Positions 1-9,028 of a stretch of 64,000 bases of DNA are shown piece by piece (position 1 is the first letter of the stretch; each line of letters opens with the position of its first letter). The position numbers and the translations under genes are program-made. A model generated the notes under the pieces. The model was not told the origin of the DNA, searched no databases, and saw only the letters and a list, made by a program, of their open reading frames with translations. The DNA comes from Pseudarthrobacter sp. NIBRBAC000502770. Lineage in GTDB: Bacteria > Actinomycetota > Actinomycetes > Actinomycetales > Micrococcaceae. Where the stretch lies: NCBI RefSeq assembly GCF_006517815.1, contig NZ_CP041198.1:4339797-4403796 (forward strand), read 5' to 3'.

Positions 1-266
1 GCCGAAGTCCAGATGTTTTCCTCCGGAATTTCCAGGCCGGAGGAACGCAGGCGGGCGGCAAGGTCGCGCGGGGTGAAGATGGAGTTGTTGGTCAGCACCA
101 GGAACCGCTTGGACGTATCCACCCAGCGCTGGATCAGCTCGGCCGCGCCGGGAATGGGCTGGTTTTCGTGCACCAGGACGCCATCCATGTCCGTCAGCCA
201 GCACTCGATCTCCTGGCCGCTGCGGTACACCGAAGGGTTGCCTGTTACCTCGTCTGCTTCTGCCAT
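1..266 (-). CDS. HAD-superfamily hydrolase, NagD-like (partial)
   Basis: The gene enters at the left edge and about 88 N-terminal residues are visible from the ATG at 264-266. HAD motif I (DMDGVLVHEN, with the nucleophile and acid/base aspartates) and motif II (LTNNS) are both present in the NagD-like arrangement. Family members are cytoplasmic Mg-dependent phosphatases acting on small phosphorylated metabolites. The cap domain and motif III lie outside the window, so the substrate cannot be inferred. It is divergent from the RNA methyltransferase that starts near 319. Confidence 0.8.
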   Translation of the reverse strand, partial: MAEADEVTGNPSVYRSGQEIECWLTDMDGVLVHENQPIPGAAELIQRWVDTSKRFLVLTNNSIFTPRDLAARLRSSGLEIPEENIWTS

Positions 267-318
267 GCCTGCCTCCGCCTGTGATGGTTGCCCGAAGAGT
301 CCAGTCTAGTGTTGAAGG

Positions 319-993
319 GTGAACCAAATGCCCGGCATGACAGACGAACCCGACCACCAGCCCGGGGAGGCCGAACCCGCAAAGGCGGAGGTCGGCGTCG
401 GGCCCTGGGAGGGGGAACTGCCCGAAGGCGACCATTGGGACCCCGACCTCCTGGCCGACGGTGACCGGCGCAATGTGCTGGACAAATACCGCTACTGGAA
501 GCATGAGGCGATCGTGGCAGAGCTGGATTCGCGGCGGCACAACTTCCACGTGGCCATCGAAAACTGGCAGCACGACCTCAACATCGGAACAGTGGTGCGC
601 ACCGCCAACGCCTTCCTCGCCAAAGAGGTGCACATCATCGGACGACGGCGGTGGAACCGGCGCGGAGCCATGGTCACCGACCGCTACCAGCACGTCCGCC
701 ACCACCCCACGGTGGAGGATTTTGTCCAGTGGGCGCAGGGGGAGGGGCTCGCGATCATCGGCATCGACATTTTCCCGGACTCTGTGCCCCTGGAGACCTA
801 CGAGCTGCCGCGCGACTGCGTGCTGGTGTTCGGGCAGGAGGGCCCGGGCCTGACCCCGGAAGTCCATCAGGCCGCTGCCGCCACCCTTTCCATCGAGCAG
901 TTCGGCTCCACCCGTTCGATCAACGCCGCATCCGCCGCGGCCATCGCCATGCACGCCTGGATCCGCCGGCACGTCTTCAACCAGCGCGTGTGA
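319..993 (+). CDS. TrmH-family (SpoU) RNA 2'-O-methyltransferase
   Basis: This 224-residue protein shows the three SPOUT/TrmH signatures. Motif 1 is NWQHDLNIGTVVRTANAF, motif 2 is FGQEGPGLTPEV, and motif 3 is the C-terminal SINAASAAAIAMHAW. These enzymes bind SAM in a trefoil knot and methylate ribose 2'-OH in tRNA or rRNA. An acidic N-terminal extension of about 50 residues precedes the domain. The start is uncertain: GTG at 319, or the in-frame ATGs at 328 or 337. The RNA target is not predictable from sequence. The gene lies upstream of fba on the same strand. Confidence 0.85.
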   Translation: MNQMPGMTDEPDHQPGEAEPAKAEVGVGPWEGELPEGDHWDPDLLADGDRRNVLDKYRYWKHEAIVAELDSRRHNFHVAIENWQHDLNIGTVVRTANAFLAKEVHIIGRRRWNRRGAMVTDRYQHVRHHPTVEDFVQWAQGEGLAIIGIDIFPDSVPLETYELPRDCVLVFGQEGPGLTPEVHQAAAATLSIEQFGSTRSINAASAAAIAMHAWIRRHVFNQRV

Positions 994-1040
994 GTATTAC
1001 CAACCCGTGACCCGAAACACCCGGGCCGCCGGGGAATGGC

Positions 1041-1046
1041 TAGGAT
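1041..1046 (+). promoter_or_regulatory. possible -10 element upstream of fba
   Basis: TAGGAT, about 70 bases before the fba start, resembles an actinobacterial sigma-A -10 hexamer. No convincing -35 hexamer was found at the right spacing, so this is a weak call. Confidence 0.3.
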
Positions 1047-1115
1047 GGTGCCAAGCCGTAAGCGGTCTACTTGAGGGTCATCCACCCACAGACGAAACTC
1101 AGCAGAGGAGCCAGC

Positions 1116-2135
<1,020 letters not shown>

Positions 2136-2558
2136 ATGTCGGACGAGTTCCGCCGCAACCTGATGGGGCCGGAGCCCACGCTCCTGCCTGCCGAAACCGA
2201 GGTGAACGGGCAGCTGGAGGCCGGGCACGAGGCCCTGGACCTGGTGGAAAGGCACCCCACGTCCTCACTCTTGTGGGCGATCCTGGCTGAGGAAGCGTGG
2301 GCCGAGGGGCGCACCATCGACTCCTACGCCTACGCCCGGGTGGGCTACCACCGCGGACTGGACGCGCTTCGCCGCAACGGGTGGCGCGGCGTAGGCCCCA
2401 TCCCGTGGGAGCACGAGCCGAACCGTGGATTCCTGCGTGCCCTCTACTCCCTGGGCCGGGCGTCCTCCGCCATCGGCGAGGCCGACGAGCCGGAGCGGAT
2501 CGAAAAGTTCCTCAACGACTCGGACCCCACAGCGAAGGCAGCCATCGAGGCGAAGTAG
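2136..2558 (+). CDS. DUF3151 family protein
   Basis: A 140-residue soluble protein recognised as the actinobacterial DUF3151 family, with HPTSSLLWAILAEEAW, the YARVGYHRGLDALRRNGWR stretch and PWEHEPNRGFLRAL. The composition is largely helical and no enzymatic motif is visible. Its ATG follows the fba stop with no gap, which implies translational coupling. The link to fba is seen here, but the function is unknown. A terminator follows at 2582. Confidence 0.85.
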   Translation: MSDEFRRNLMGPEPTLLPAETEVNGQLEAGHEALDLVERHPTSSLLWAILAEEAWAEGRTIDSYAYARVGYHRGLDALRRNGWRGVGPIPWEHEPNRGFLRALYSLGRASSAIGEADEPERIEKFLNDSDPTAKAAIEAK

Positions 2559-2581
2559 CAAGCTTGGATTAAAGCGCGACG

Positions 2582-2618
2582 ACGGGTGGTTACCTTTCCT
2601 GGAAAGGAAACCACCCGT
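2582..2618. terminator. bidirectional intrinsic terminator
   Basis: A long near-perfect stem (ACGGGTGGTT and AACCACCCGT arms extended by CCTTTCC/GGAAAGG) lies between the DUF3151 gene and the convergent gene that ends at 2633. Confidence 0.75.
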
Positions 2619-2632
2619 GGTCGTTCGTTCGT

Positions 2633-3262
2633 TTATGGCTTGGCGATGCCTGTGCGGGCCATGGCATCGGCGTAGGCCGCGCGCATGTCCTCGAGGTATT
2701 CCTCCTGGCGCGCCGGGGAACCGGCGAAGGCGCGGCCGCTCAGCGACCGGACCTTGTAGGTCTTCAGGCCGCGGCGCCAGAGCAGGGGCACCTCCGTCTT
2801 CAGCAGGAGGTTAGCCAGGCGGTTGGCTTCAGTGCCGTGCGCAACGATCACGGAGGCGCGGGGGACCAGGGCGAGGAACTTCAGCAGCGGCTTCAGGCCG
2901 GCCTGGATCTGGTCCGGAGTGAACTTGCCGTTGACTTCGCCGGGGACGTGCCAGGGGTGGACGTTCCACGGCATCACGAACTCGGGGCGCAACCCCAGCT
3001 TCCACTGGAGCCCCAGCATTCGGGTCGCGGCGTCCTGGTCCCCGGCAGTGATGAACCCGGACGGGTCCGCCTCGCCGATGTTGGAGAACAGGCTGATGAT
3101 GCGGCATTCCTCAACGTCGTGCATCGGGTCCACATAGGGCACCACGGTTCCGGGCTTGGCCTCCTGCAGGGAATCACACAGTCCATTGACGGCGGCAACG
3201 CTGGGTTCGTAGCGGCGGCTCATGAGCTGTTCGTGGAATGTTTCTGGGGCCAGGGCTGTCAT
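2633..3262 (-). CDS. uracil-DNA glycosylase-superfamily-like protein
   Basis: A 209-residue soluble protein. The layout resembles the uracil-DNA glycosylase superfamily: PYVDPMHDVEECR near residue 45, an MPWNVHPWHVPGE segment, and VIVAHGTEANRLA in the last third, where these enzymes carry a conserved histidine. Actinobacterial relatives are usually annotated as uracil-DNA glycosylases. I infer that label from general resemblance and have no alignment. An AGGAG lies about 11 bases before the ATG. The gene is convergent with the DUF3151 gene. Confidence 0.5.
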   Translation of the reverse strand: MTALAPETFHEQLMSRRYEPSVAAVNGLCDSLQEAKPGTVVPYVDPMHDVEECRIISLFSNIGEADPSGFITAGDQDAATRMLGLQWKLGLRPEFVMPWNVHPWHVPGEVNGKFTPDQIQAGLKPLLKFLALVPRASVIVAHGTEANRLANLLLKTEVPLLWRRGLKTYKVRSLSGRAFAGSPARQEEYLEDMRAAYADAMARTGIAKP

Positions 3263-3408
3263 GAAGTGCTGGTTCTCCTGCGGGGATTGATATTGCTTCC
3301 ACCGGTGAAAATGGGCGCGCGGCGGCGCGGATCATCAACGGCGGTTAGTTGGGGTGGGCCGATTCCTGGTCGGCCTCTGCCAGTTTACCAAGCCCGGGGA
3401 AACGAAAC

Positions 3409-3447
3409 GCCGGCCGCCCCTTCCGGTGATGGAAGGCACAGCCGGCG
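3409..3447 (-). terminator. terminator after the MetE-like gene
   Basis: On the minus strand a CGCCGGC...GCCGGCG hairpin with internal pairing is followed by TTTCGTTT, just downstream of the stop at 3463. Confidence 0.55.
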
Positions 3448-3462
3448 CAGCGGTACGACGGA

Positions 3463-4671
3463 CTACCAGAGGCGGTTGGTGGCGCGGCGAGCACCCTCGC
3501 CGAGGGCCTCCAGCTTGGCGAAGGCGATCTGTGGGTGCACCCTGCCGCCCAGGCCGCAGTCGGTGGAGGCAATGACATTTTCGCGGCCCACGACGTCGGC
3601 AAAGCGGACAATGCGGTCAGCCACCAGGTCGGGGTGTTCCACCACGTTGGTGGCATGCGACACGACGCCCGGGATGATGACCTTGCCCTCGGGGAGCTTG
3701 GTGTCCTCCCATACACGCCATTCGTGTTCGTGGCGGACGTTGGCTGCCTCGAAGGAGTATGCGCCCGCGTTGACCTGCAGCACCGAGCCGATGATGTCGG
3801 CGAAAGGGATGTCCGTGGTGTGCGGGCCGTGCCAGGAACCCCAGCAGACATGCAGCCGGATCTGTTCCTGGGGCAGGTCCCGGAGGGCCCAGTTGGTGGC
3901 CTCGACGCGCAGCTGGATGAACTTCAGGTAGTCCTCCAGGCTGGGCTCGGGATTGATCTGGTCCCAGCTCTCGGCCAGGGACGGATCGTCGAGCTGCACG
4001 GTGAGGCCGGCGTCGACGATGGCCTTGTATTCCTCCCGCATGGCATCGGCACAGGCGTAGACAAGTTCCTCATCGGACTTGTAGTACTCGTTGGCCACGC
4101 GGGCGCACGAGCCGGGAGAGAGGGATGCCACGAAGCCGTCCGACAACCCGGCGGCGGCGAGGCCGGTCTTCAGGTTCTTGATGTCCGATGCCACCAGGTC
4201 CTGGCCCGTGTAGGTCAGGGGTCCGGCGATCTTGGGCTGGGTCACGCTCTTGCGGTGGGACAGGATGCCCGAGGACGGGTCGTTGTAGGCCTCGTTGAAC
4301 GCCTGCCGGTCGCGCCTGTCGGGGAAGGAGGTCAGGACAATGTTGCCGGGGGAGGAGCGGTGCACCTGGGCATCGGCCCAGCGGTCCACATTGGTTGGCT
4401 CCAGGCCGCCCAGCCGTGCGAAGGAGTAGTTCCACCAGGCGCCATAGTCCACGGAGTTGGCCATCGTGTGCCCGTATTCGCCGTCGTTGGGAATGTCGAT
4501 CCCGAGGTCCTTCTGGCGCCGGACCACGTCCACCACGGAGGTTTCCAGGAGGTCCAGGAATTCAGGGGTGACGCCGTCGGTTTCCTTGGCGGCATTGGCC
4601 GCGATGAGTTCCGGGGTGCGGGGCAACGATCCGGCGTGGGTGACGCGGATGTGGTCGGTGTTCAGGGGCAT
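3463..4671 (-). CDS. MetE-like cobalamin-independent methyltransferase
   Basis: At 402 residues this is a single-barrel relative of the C-terminal catalytic half of MetE, not the 750-residue two-domain enzyme. It opens with VTHAGSLPRTPEL. The zinc-ligand regions are visible: RLHVCWGSWHG (His-x-Cys) and the later ASTDCGLGG (Cys). Family members transfer methyl groups to thiols, and short forms are often called methionine synthase II. The methyl donor is unknown because no N-terminal folate domain is present. A SAM-I riboswitch 16 bases upstream ties expression to methionine/SAM supply. A GGAAAGGAAG site precedes the ATG. Confidence 0.85.
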   Translation of the reverse strand: MPLNTDHIRVTHAGSLPRTPELIAANAAKETDGVTPEFLDLLETSVVDVVRRQKDLGIDIPNDGEYGHTMANSVDYGAWWNYSFARLGGLEPTNVDRWADAQVHRSSPGNIVLTSFPDRRDRQAFNEAYNDPSSGILSHRKSVTQPKIAGPLTYTGQDLVASDIKNLKTGLAAAGLSDGFVASLSPGSCARVANEYYKSDEELVYACADAMREEYKAIVDAGLTVQLDDPSLAESWDQINPEPSLEDYLKFIQLRVEATNWALRDLPQEQIRLHVCWGSWHGPHTTDIPFADIIGSVLQVNAGAYSFEAANVRHEHEWRVWEDTKLPEGKVIIPGVVSHATNVVEHPDLVADRIVRFADVVGRENVIASTDCGLGGRVHPQIAFAKLEALGEGARRATNRLW

Positions 4672-4687
4672 GCTGGAATCTTCCTTT

Positions 4688-4787
4688 CCATCGGTCCTGG
4701 CAGTAGCACCTTCGGTCCGGCAGGAATCCTGCTGGACCGTGGTTGCTGCGGCGTCATCGAGCCAGGTCTCTCGGCCGCTCCGGATGG
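4688..4787 (-). ncRNA. SAM-I riboswitch (S box) for the MetE-like gene
   Basis: Read on the minus strand, P1 arms CCATC and GATGG enclose GGCCGAGAGACCTGGC, the kink-turn segment CTCGATGACGCCGC, the GCAACC junction, a P3 hairpin (GGTCCAGCAG/CTGCCGGACC) and GGTGCTACTGCC. These are the conserved S-box core elements. The 3' strand of P1 runs directly into GGAAAGGAAG, the ribosome-binding site of the MetE-like gene. No terminator separates them, so control is probably translational: SAM-bound P1 would restrict ribosome access. Confidence 0.9.
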
Positions 4788-5018
4788 TTCACTCTCACTA
4801 AATCGAGAGACCCACCTTGGGGCAAGTCCGTGCCGCTTTATGTCGCGGCCCGCTGCCCGGCTGCTTCCCTGCCCTTGCCCGGCGGGCAGCAGCATACTTA
4901 CAGACTTTGTCCAGCTTGTTGACAGGTTTCGTTAAGCTTGGTTGGCTGAGGTCACATGCCACCGCCGCAACGGAGCTGGCCGGTGGCGCCCCGATGCACT
5001 CGAAAGAGGTAACGCACT
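4788..5018. other. divergent intergenic region
   Basis: With the riboswitch this forms the 347-base gap between the MetE-like gene and the carboxypeptidase. It must hold the promoters of both. TTGACA at 4919-4924 is a possible -35 for the carboxypeptidase, but no clear -10 lies 17 bases on. I see no further gene or repeat. Confidence 0.4.
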
Positions 5019-6083
5019 GTGAAGAAATCCCTGGCAAATTTCAGGACCCTCGCCGCCTCCGGAGCCCTGGCGCTGGCCGTCGTCGCGGGTCCCGCCCCGC
5101 TGGCACACGCTGTGGGCGAAGGCCCCAATTACGACGGCAACGGCCAGATCACCACCTCCAAGCTCGCCACGTACGAACAGATGGTCTCGTTCCTGAAGGA
5201 CCAGGACGCCCGCCAGCCGGCAATGGAGCTGGAGGTCATCGGGCAAACGGTCAAGGGGCGCGACATCCACCTGGTCAAGTACATTTCGGACCCCGCCAAG
5301 CCCACCATTCTGTACCTGACCCAGCAGCACGGCAACGAGCAGCTCACCACCGAGGGCGCCATGGAGTTCATCAAGCACCTGGGGGCCGGTAAATCCGCTG
5401 ACATCCTCAAAGGCGTGAACATTCTGGTGGTGCCCATGCTCAATGCGGACGGGGCCATGGGGGACGTGAACTTCTCCCTGGAAAACTACCTTGCCAAGGG
5501 GGACCGCAACCTCACCCGCTACAACGCCGAGGGCGTGGACCTGAACCGCGACCATGTGGCCAAGGTCCAGCCGGAGACCCAGGCGCTGCACAACAACGTC
5601 ATGCGCAAGTACCGGATCGACTACATGATCGACCTGCACCACCAGGGCACCCGGGCCGAGCGTGACGGCAAGCTGGTATCCGGCTCCATCCTGTACCCCA
5701 CCACCCCCAACGCCGACCCCGCCGTCGTCGAAAAATCAAAGCAGCTTGGCGCCGTGGTCTTCAACAACGTCGACTCCACCGGCTGGGGACACCTGGGCAA
5801 GTACCAGGGCGGCAGCGCCGAAACCATCAGCCGAAACGGCATCTCCGTGGAGTACGGCATCGCCACCCTGCTCTTCGAGATGCGCGGCATGTCGGACCAC
5901 TACCTGGACGGCTATGCTCTCGGGCAGCGCAGCAACGGCTACCTGATCAAGCAGACTGTCACCACGCTGACCTCCACGGCCGCAGCCATCGCGGACGGGT
6001 CCATTGCCGACGCCGACACCTCCTTCTGGAACACACTCGCCGAACAGACGTCCCGCCCCGCCGGGGAGGCTGAGGACGAATAG
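5019..6083 (+). CDS. secreted M14-family zinc carboxypeptidase
   Basis: The 354-residue protein begins with a signal peptide: KK, then a hydrophobic alanine-rich core ending near LAHA at residue 32. Zinc ligands fit M14: His104 and Glu107 in QQHGNEQ and His207/208 in IDLHHQG. DLNRD supplies the substrate-binding residues and Glu287 in LLFEMRG is the expected general base. Such enzymes remove C-terminal amino acids or cleave peptidoglycan peptides outside the cell. The GTG start is supported by AAAGAGGT nine bases upstream. It is divergent from the riboswitch-controlled MetE-like gene. Confidence 0.88.
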   Translation: MKKSLANFRTLAASGALALAVVAGPAPLAHAVGEGPNYDGNGQITTSKLATYEQMVSFLKDQDARQPAMELEVIGQTVKGRDIHLVKYISDPAKPTILYLTQQHGNEQLTTEGAMEFIKHLGAGKSADILKGVNILVVPMLNADGAMGDVNFSLENYLAKGDRNLTRYNAEGVDLNRDHVAKVQPETQALHNNVMRKYRIDYMIDLHHQGTRAERDGKLVSGSILYPTTPNADPAVVEKSKQLGAVVFNNVDSTGWGHLGKYQGGSAETISRNGISVEYGIATLLFEMRGMSDHYLDGYALGQRSNGYLIKQTVTTLTSTAAAIADGSIADADTSFWNTLAEQTSRPAGEAEDE

Positions 6084-6091
6084 GCGGCACC

Positions 6092-6130
6092 GCCCGCCGC
6101 GGCCTTTTGGCAGAAACGGCCGCGGCGGGC
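6092..6130 (+). terminator. hairpin after the carboxypeptidase
   Basis: GCCCGCCGCGGCC pairs with GGCCGCGGCGGGC. It lacks a T-run after the stem, so it is a weak or factor-assisted terminator. Confidence 0.5.
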
Positions 6131-6137
6131 CACAACA

Positions 6138-6165
6138 GTGGACGAAGTGCCCTATCGGCTAAACT
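6138..6165 (+). promoter_or_regulatory. candidate purA promoter
   Basis: GTGGAC (6138-6143) and TAAACT (6160-6165) are separated by 16 bases and lie about 150 bases before purA. This is a plausible sigma-A-type promoter, called from sequence only. Confidence 0.4.
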
Positions 6166-6318
6166 TGGGTGGTAAGAGCCCCGGAACTCTTGCTTCGCTG
6201 CGCCGTGCTGCGGCTGTGCGAAGGCCGGTCTGTTCGGGGCATTCTCATGAACGGCGCTGCATCGGCCTGCCACCTGGTGGCCGGGCCCGGGCAGCCCGAA
6301 CGAATGGGGGAGGATCCC

Positions 6319-7608
6319 ATGCCAGCAATTGTGATCGTAGGAGCCCAGTGGGGCGACGAAGGAAAAGGCAAGGCCACCGACCTGCTGGGCGGCCGTGTTG
6401 ACTACGTCGTCAAGCCCAACGGCGGCAACAACGCCGGGCACACCGTCGTCGTAGGCGGTGAAAAGTACGAACTCAAGCTTCTGCCGGCCGGCATTCTCAG
6501 CCCCAACGCCGTTCCCATCATCGGCAACGGCTGCGTGGTGAACCTGGAGGCCCTCTTCCAGGAAATCGACGGACTCCAGGCGCGTGGCGCCGACACCTCA
6601 AAGCTGCGGGTCTCCGCCAACGCCCACCTGGTGGCGCCGTACCACCAGGTGCTGGACAAGGTAACCGAACGCTTCCTGGGCAGCCGGGCCATTGGCACCA
6701 CCGGCCGCGGCATCGGCCCTGCCTACATGGACAAGGTTGCCCGGCTGGGCATCCGCGTCCAGGATGTCTTTGACGAATCGATCCTCCGCCAGAAGGTGGA
6801 AGGCTCGCTGCGGCAGAAGAACGAACTCCTGGTCAAGGTCTACAACCGCCGCGGTGTGGTGGTGGACGAGATCGTGGAGTACTTCCTGTCCTTCGCCGAG
6901 CGGCTCCGCCCGCTGGTCATCGACAGCACCCTGGTCCTGAACTCCGCGCTGGATGAGGGCAAGGTAGTCCTGATGGAGGGCGGCCAGGCAACCTTCCTGG
7001 ACGTGGACCACGGCACCTACCCGTTCGTGACCTCCTCCAACCCCACCGCCGGCGGCGCCTCCGTGGGCTCCGGCATCGGCCCTACCCGGATCTCCCGCTC
7101 CATCGGCATCATCAAGGCCTACACCACCCGCGTTGGTGCCGGCCCATTCCCCACGGAACTCTTCGATGAGATGGGCATGTACCTGCAGAAGACCGGCGGC
7201 GAATTTGGCGTCAACACCGGACGCCCGCGCCGCTGTGGCTGGTACGATGCGGTCCTGGCGCGGCACGCCTCCCGCGTAAACGGCTTCACTGACTACTTCG
7301 TCACCAAGCTGGACGTGCTCACCGGCATCGAGCAGATTCCGGTATGTGTCGCCTACGACGTGGACGGTGTCCGGCACGACGAAATGCCCATGACGCAGAC
7401 CGAGTTCCACCACGCGAAGCCCATCTTCGAGTACTTCGACGGCTGGACCGAGGACATCACCGGAGCCCGGACGCTGGCAGACCTTCCGGAGAACGCGCGC
7501 AACTACGTGCTGGCCCTGGAAAAGCTTTCCGGAACCCGGTTCTCCGCCATCGGCGTTGGCCCGGACCGGGACCAGACCATCGTGGTGAACGACCTCATCA
7601 AGGACTAG
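6319..7608 (+). CDS. purA: adenylosuccinate synthetase
   Basis: This 429-residue enzyme makes adenylosuccinate from IMP, aspartate and GTP, the first committed step to AMP. The N-terminal [13 protein letters not shown]-loop, the GNNAGHTVV region, the [18 protein letters not shown]-binding segment and the C-terminal VGPDRDQT are all intact. The ATG at 6319 has GGGGGAGG six bases upstream and gives the canonical [12 protein letters not shown] start; further in-frame upstream starts (6304, 6169) are unlikely. It stands alone between a hairpin and a strong terminator. Confidence 0.98.
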   Translation: MPAIVIVGAQWGDEGKGKATDLLGGRVDYVVKPNGGNNAGHTVVVGGEKYELKLLPAGILSPNAVPIIGNGCVVNLEALFQEIDGLQARGADTSKLRVSANAHLVAPYHQVLDKVTERFLGSRAIGTTGRGIGPAYMDKVARLGIRVQDVFDESILRQKVEGSLRQKNELLVKVYNRRGVVVDEIVEYFLSFAERLRPLVIDSTLVLNSALDEGKVVLMEGGQATFLDVDHGTYPFVTSSNPTAGGASVGSGIGPTRISRSIGIIKAYTTRVGAGPFPTELFDEMGMYLQKTGGEFGVNTGRPRRCGWYDAVLARHASRVNGFTDYFVTKLDVLTGIEQIPVCVAYDVDGVRHDEMPMTQTEFHHAKPIFEYFDGWTEDITGARTLADLPENARNYVLALEKLSGTRFSAIGVGPDRDQTIVVNDLIKD

Positions 7609-7681
7609 ATTTTGTGGGCCCACGCCCGCGGGGTTCCCTGGCCGCGTTTGCGGGGCTGGGGAGCGGGTGGGGACTACGACG

Positions 7682-7720
7682 GCGGCAGGCCACCTTCGCA
7701 GGTGGCCTGCCGCTTGTTTT
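7682..7720 (+). terminator. intrinsic terminator after purA
   Basis: A 13-bp perfect stem (GCGGCAGGCCACC/GGTGGCCTGCCGC) with a 6-base loop is followed by TTGTTTTT. Confidence 0.88.
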
Positions 7721-7829
7721 TGGCAGCCGGAAAGCGAATTTACACAGGCTTAACGCGCACGGTCTTGTGAGGCTTCCGGTGCCGCCGCCAGACTCGTCTG
7801 TACCACCTGGTGCCCAAGGAAGGATCGTC

Positions 7830-8201
7830 ATGGCCGGAAAATTTGAAGCATTCATCGACGCTGATTCGTTCTTCAGGTTCCGGCTCCTGGCTCCGGACGG
7901 GGCCGTGATCGCCGTCTCGGGCCCGTTCGAGGACAAAGCCGCCGTGGTGGCCGGGATAGCCGCGGTTCGCGAATGTGCCGGAACCGGCCTGGTCACCGAT
8001 CTCTGTCCCGCGGGGGCCGTCTCCCGTTCCGCGCCTGTACCCGCTGCAGCTGCGGCCGCCATCCCGGTGGAGCTGCCCGCCGCCGTCGTACCTGTATGCA
8101 GCGAGGAGCGCACGCCCGCCCTGGCGCACGCCTTCGTGCCGGCAGGGGCACCCCGCCGGCACGCCATTGTGCCCCGGTGGACCAGGACAGCTACCCGCTG
8201 A
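7830..8201 (+). CDS. YegP-like (DUF1508) domain protein
   Basis: 123 residues. Residues 1-55 match the DUF1508/YegP beta-sheet fold (FEAFIDADSFFRFRLLAPDG, then a helix with AAVVAGIAAVRE). The remainder is an alanine/proline-rich tail without recognisable domain. The ATG has an AAGGAAGGA site just upstream. Function is unknown; the family occurs as single or tandem modules in bacteria and archaea. It is monocistronic, flanked by terminators at 7682 and 8272. Confidence 0.7.
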   Translation: MAGKFEAFIDADSFFRFRLLAPDGAVIAVSGPFEDKAAVVAGIAAVRECAGTGLVTDLCPAGAVSRSAPVPAAAAAAIPVELPAAVVPVCSEERTPALAHAFVPAGAPRRHAIVPRWTRTATR

Positions 8202-8271
8202 AAATGATTTCCAACTTTTTTTGAAGAAGGCGTAACCCTCCGGGCGGCCGGAGCGATTACCTCTATGAAGC

Positions 8272-8317
8272 GCCGGTCTGGAACCTGTCCCCCATCACGT
8301 TCCAGACCGGCTCTTTT
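8272..8317 (+). terminator. intrinsic terminator
   Basis: Perfect 13-bp stem GCCGGTCTGGAAC...GTTCCAGACCGGC followed by TCTTTT. The length fits a strong terminator for the DUF1508 gene. Confidence 0.85.
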
Positions 8318-8476
8318 GTCTTTCCGCAAGGGTGGCTGCCAGGCTGCGCCCGTCGCTGGCCGCGGGCCGAGGCGCTTCTGGCTGCGCGGTTACTGGAGGG
8401 TAGACTAGGCGCAGCGTTCCGGATGTACTGAACGCTTGCCTTGCCACCGCCCTTCTTGACGGAAAGCACCACGTCA

Positions 8477-9028
8477 GTGACCGATGCACAGACAGACGAG
8501 GCTCCGGACCGGCCAGAGTCCGGGACCGCTGCCTTCAGCCTGGTCTATAAGGCGTATGCATCACAGGTTCTGGGCTATCTCACGGCCCGGGGAGTCGAGG
8601 ATCCGGAGGCCGCCATGCAGGAAGTGTTCCTGTCCGTGTTGCCACGGCTCGGTACCGTGCGCGGAGGGGAGTCCGGGCTGCGGACCTTCATCTTCTCTGT
8701 TGCCCACGCCCGGATGGTGGATGACCACCGCCGCCAGAGCCGTACTCCGGCCAAGCTGCCCTTCGAGCCCGAGCTGGACCGGCGCGAGGACATGTCGGCG
8801 GAGAAGGAAGCACTGCAGCGCATCGCACCCCGGGAAGTCCTCAGGATGTTGGACGGGCTGCCCCGGGACCAGCGGGACGTCCTGTCGCTGCGCCTGGTGG
8901 GTGGCCTCACGGTGGAACAGACGGCGGAGACCATGGAAAAGAGCGCTGGTTCGGTCAAGCAGCTTCAGCGGCGCGCATTGCTGAAACTCCGGGAACTTGC
9001 CGCAGTGAAGGAGTACCTCGCGCCATGA
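8477..9028 (+). CDS. ECF-type RNA polymerase sigma factor
   Basis: 183 residues with two sigma-70 regions. Region 2 spans about residues 15-90 (FSLVYKAYASQVLGYL, then LRTFIFSVAHARMVDDHRR). Region 4 spans about 115-175, with LPRDQRDVLSLRLVGGLTVE and an HTH ending KQLQRRALLKLRE. It should direct polymerase to a stress or envelope regulon. The start is taken at GTG 8477, with GGAAAG about ten bases upstream, rather than the TTG at 8441. Its TGA overlaps the ATG of the next gene (ATGA), the usual layout for a sigma/anti-sigma pair. Confidence 0.85.
   Translation: MTDAQTDEAPDRPESGTAAFSLVYKAYASQVLGYLTARGVEDPEAAMQEVFLSVLPRLGTVRGGESGLRTFIFSVAHARMVDDHRRQSRTPAKLPFEPELDRREDMSAEKEALQRIAPREVLRMLDGLPRDQRDVLSLRLVGGLTVEQTAETMEKSAGSVKQLQRRALLKLRELAAVKEYLAP

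Noticed and set aside
4688..4787. Cobalamin riboswitch or T-box upstream of the MetE-like gene
   Set aside because: No B12-box or T-box core is seen; the S-box core is clear.
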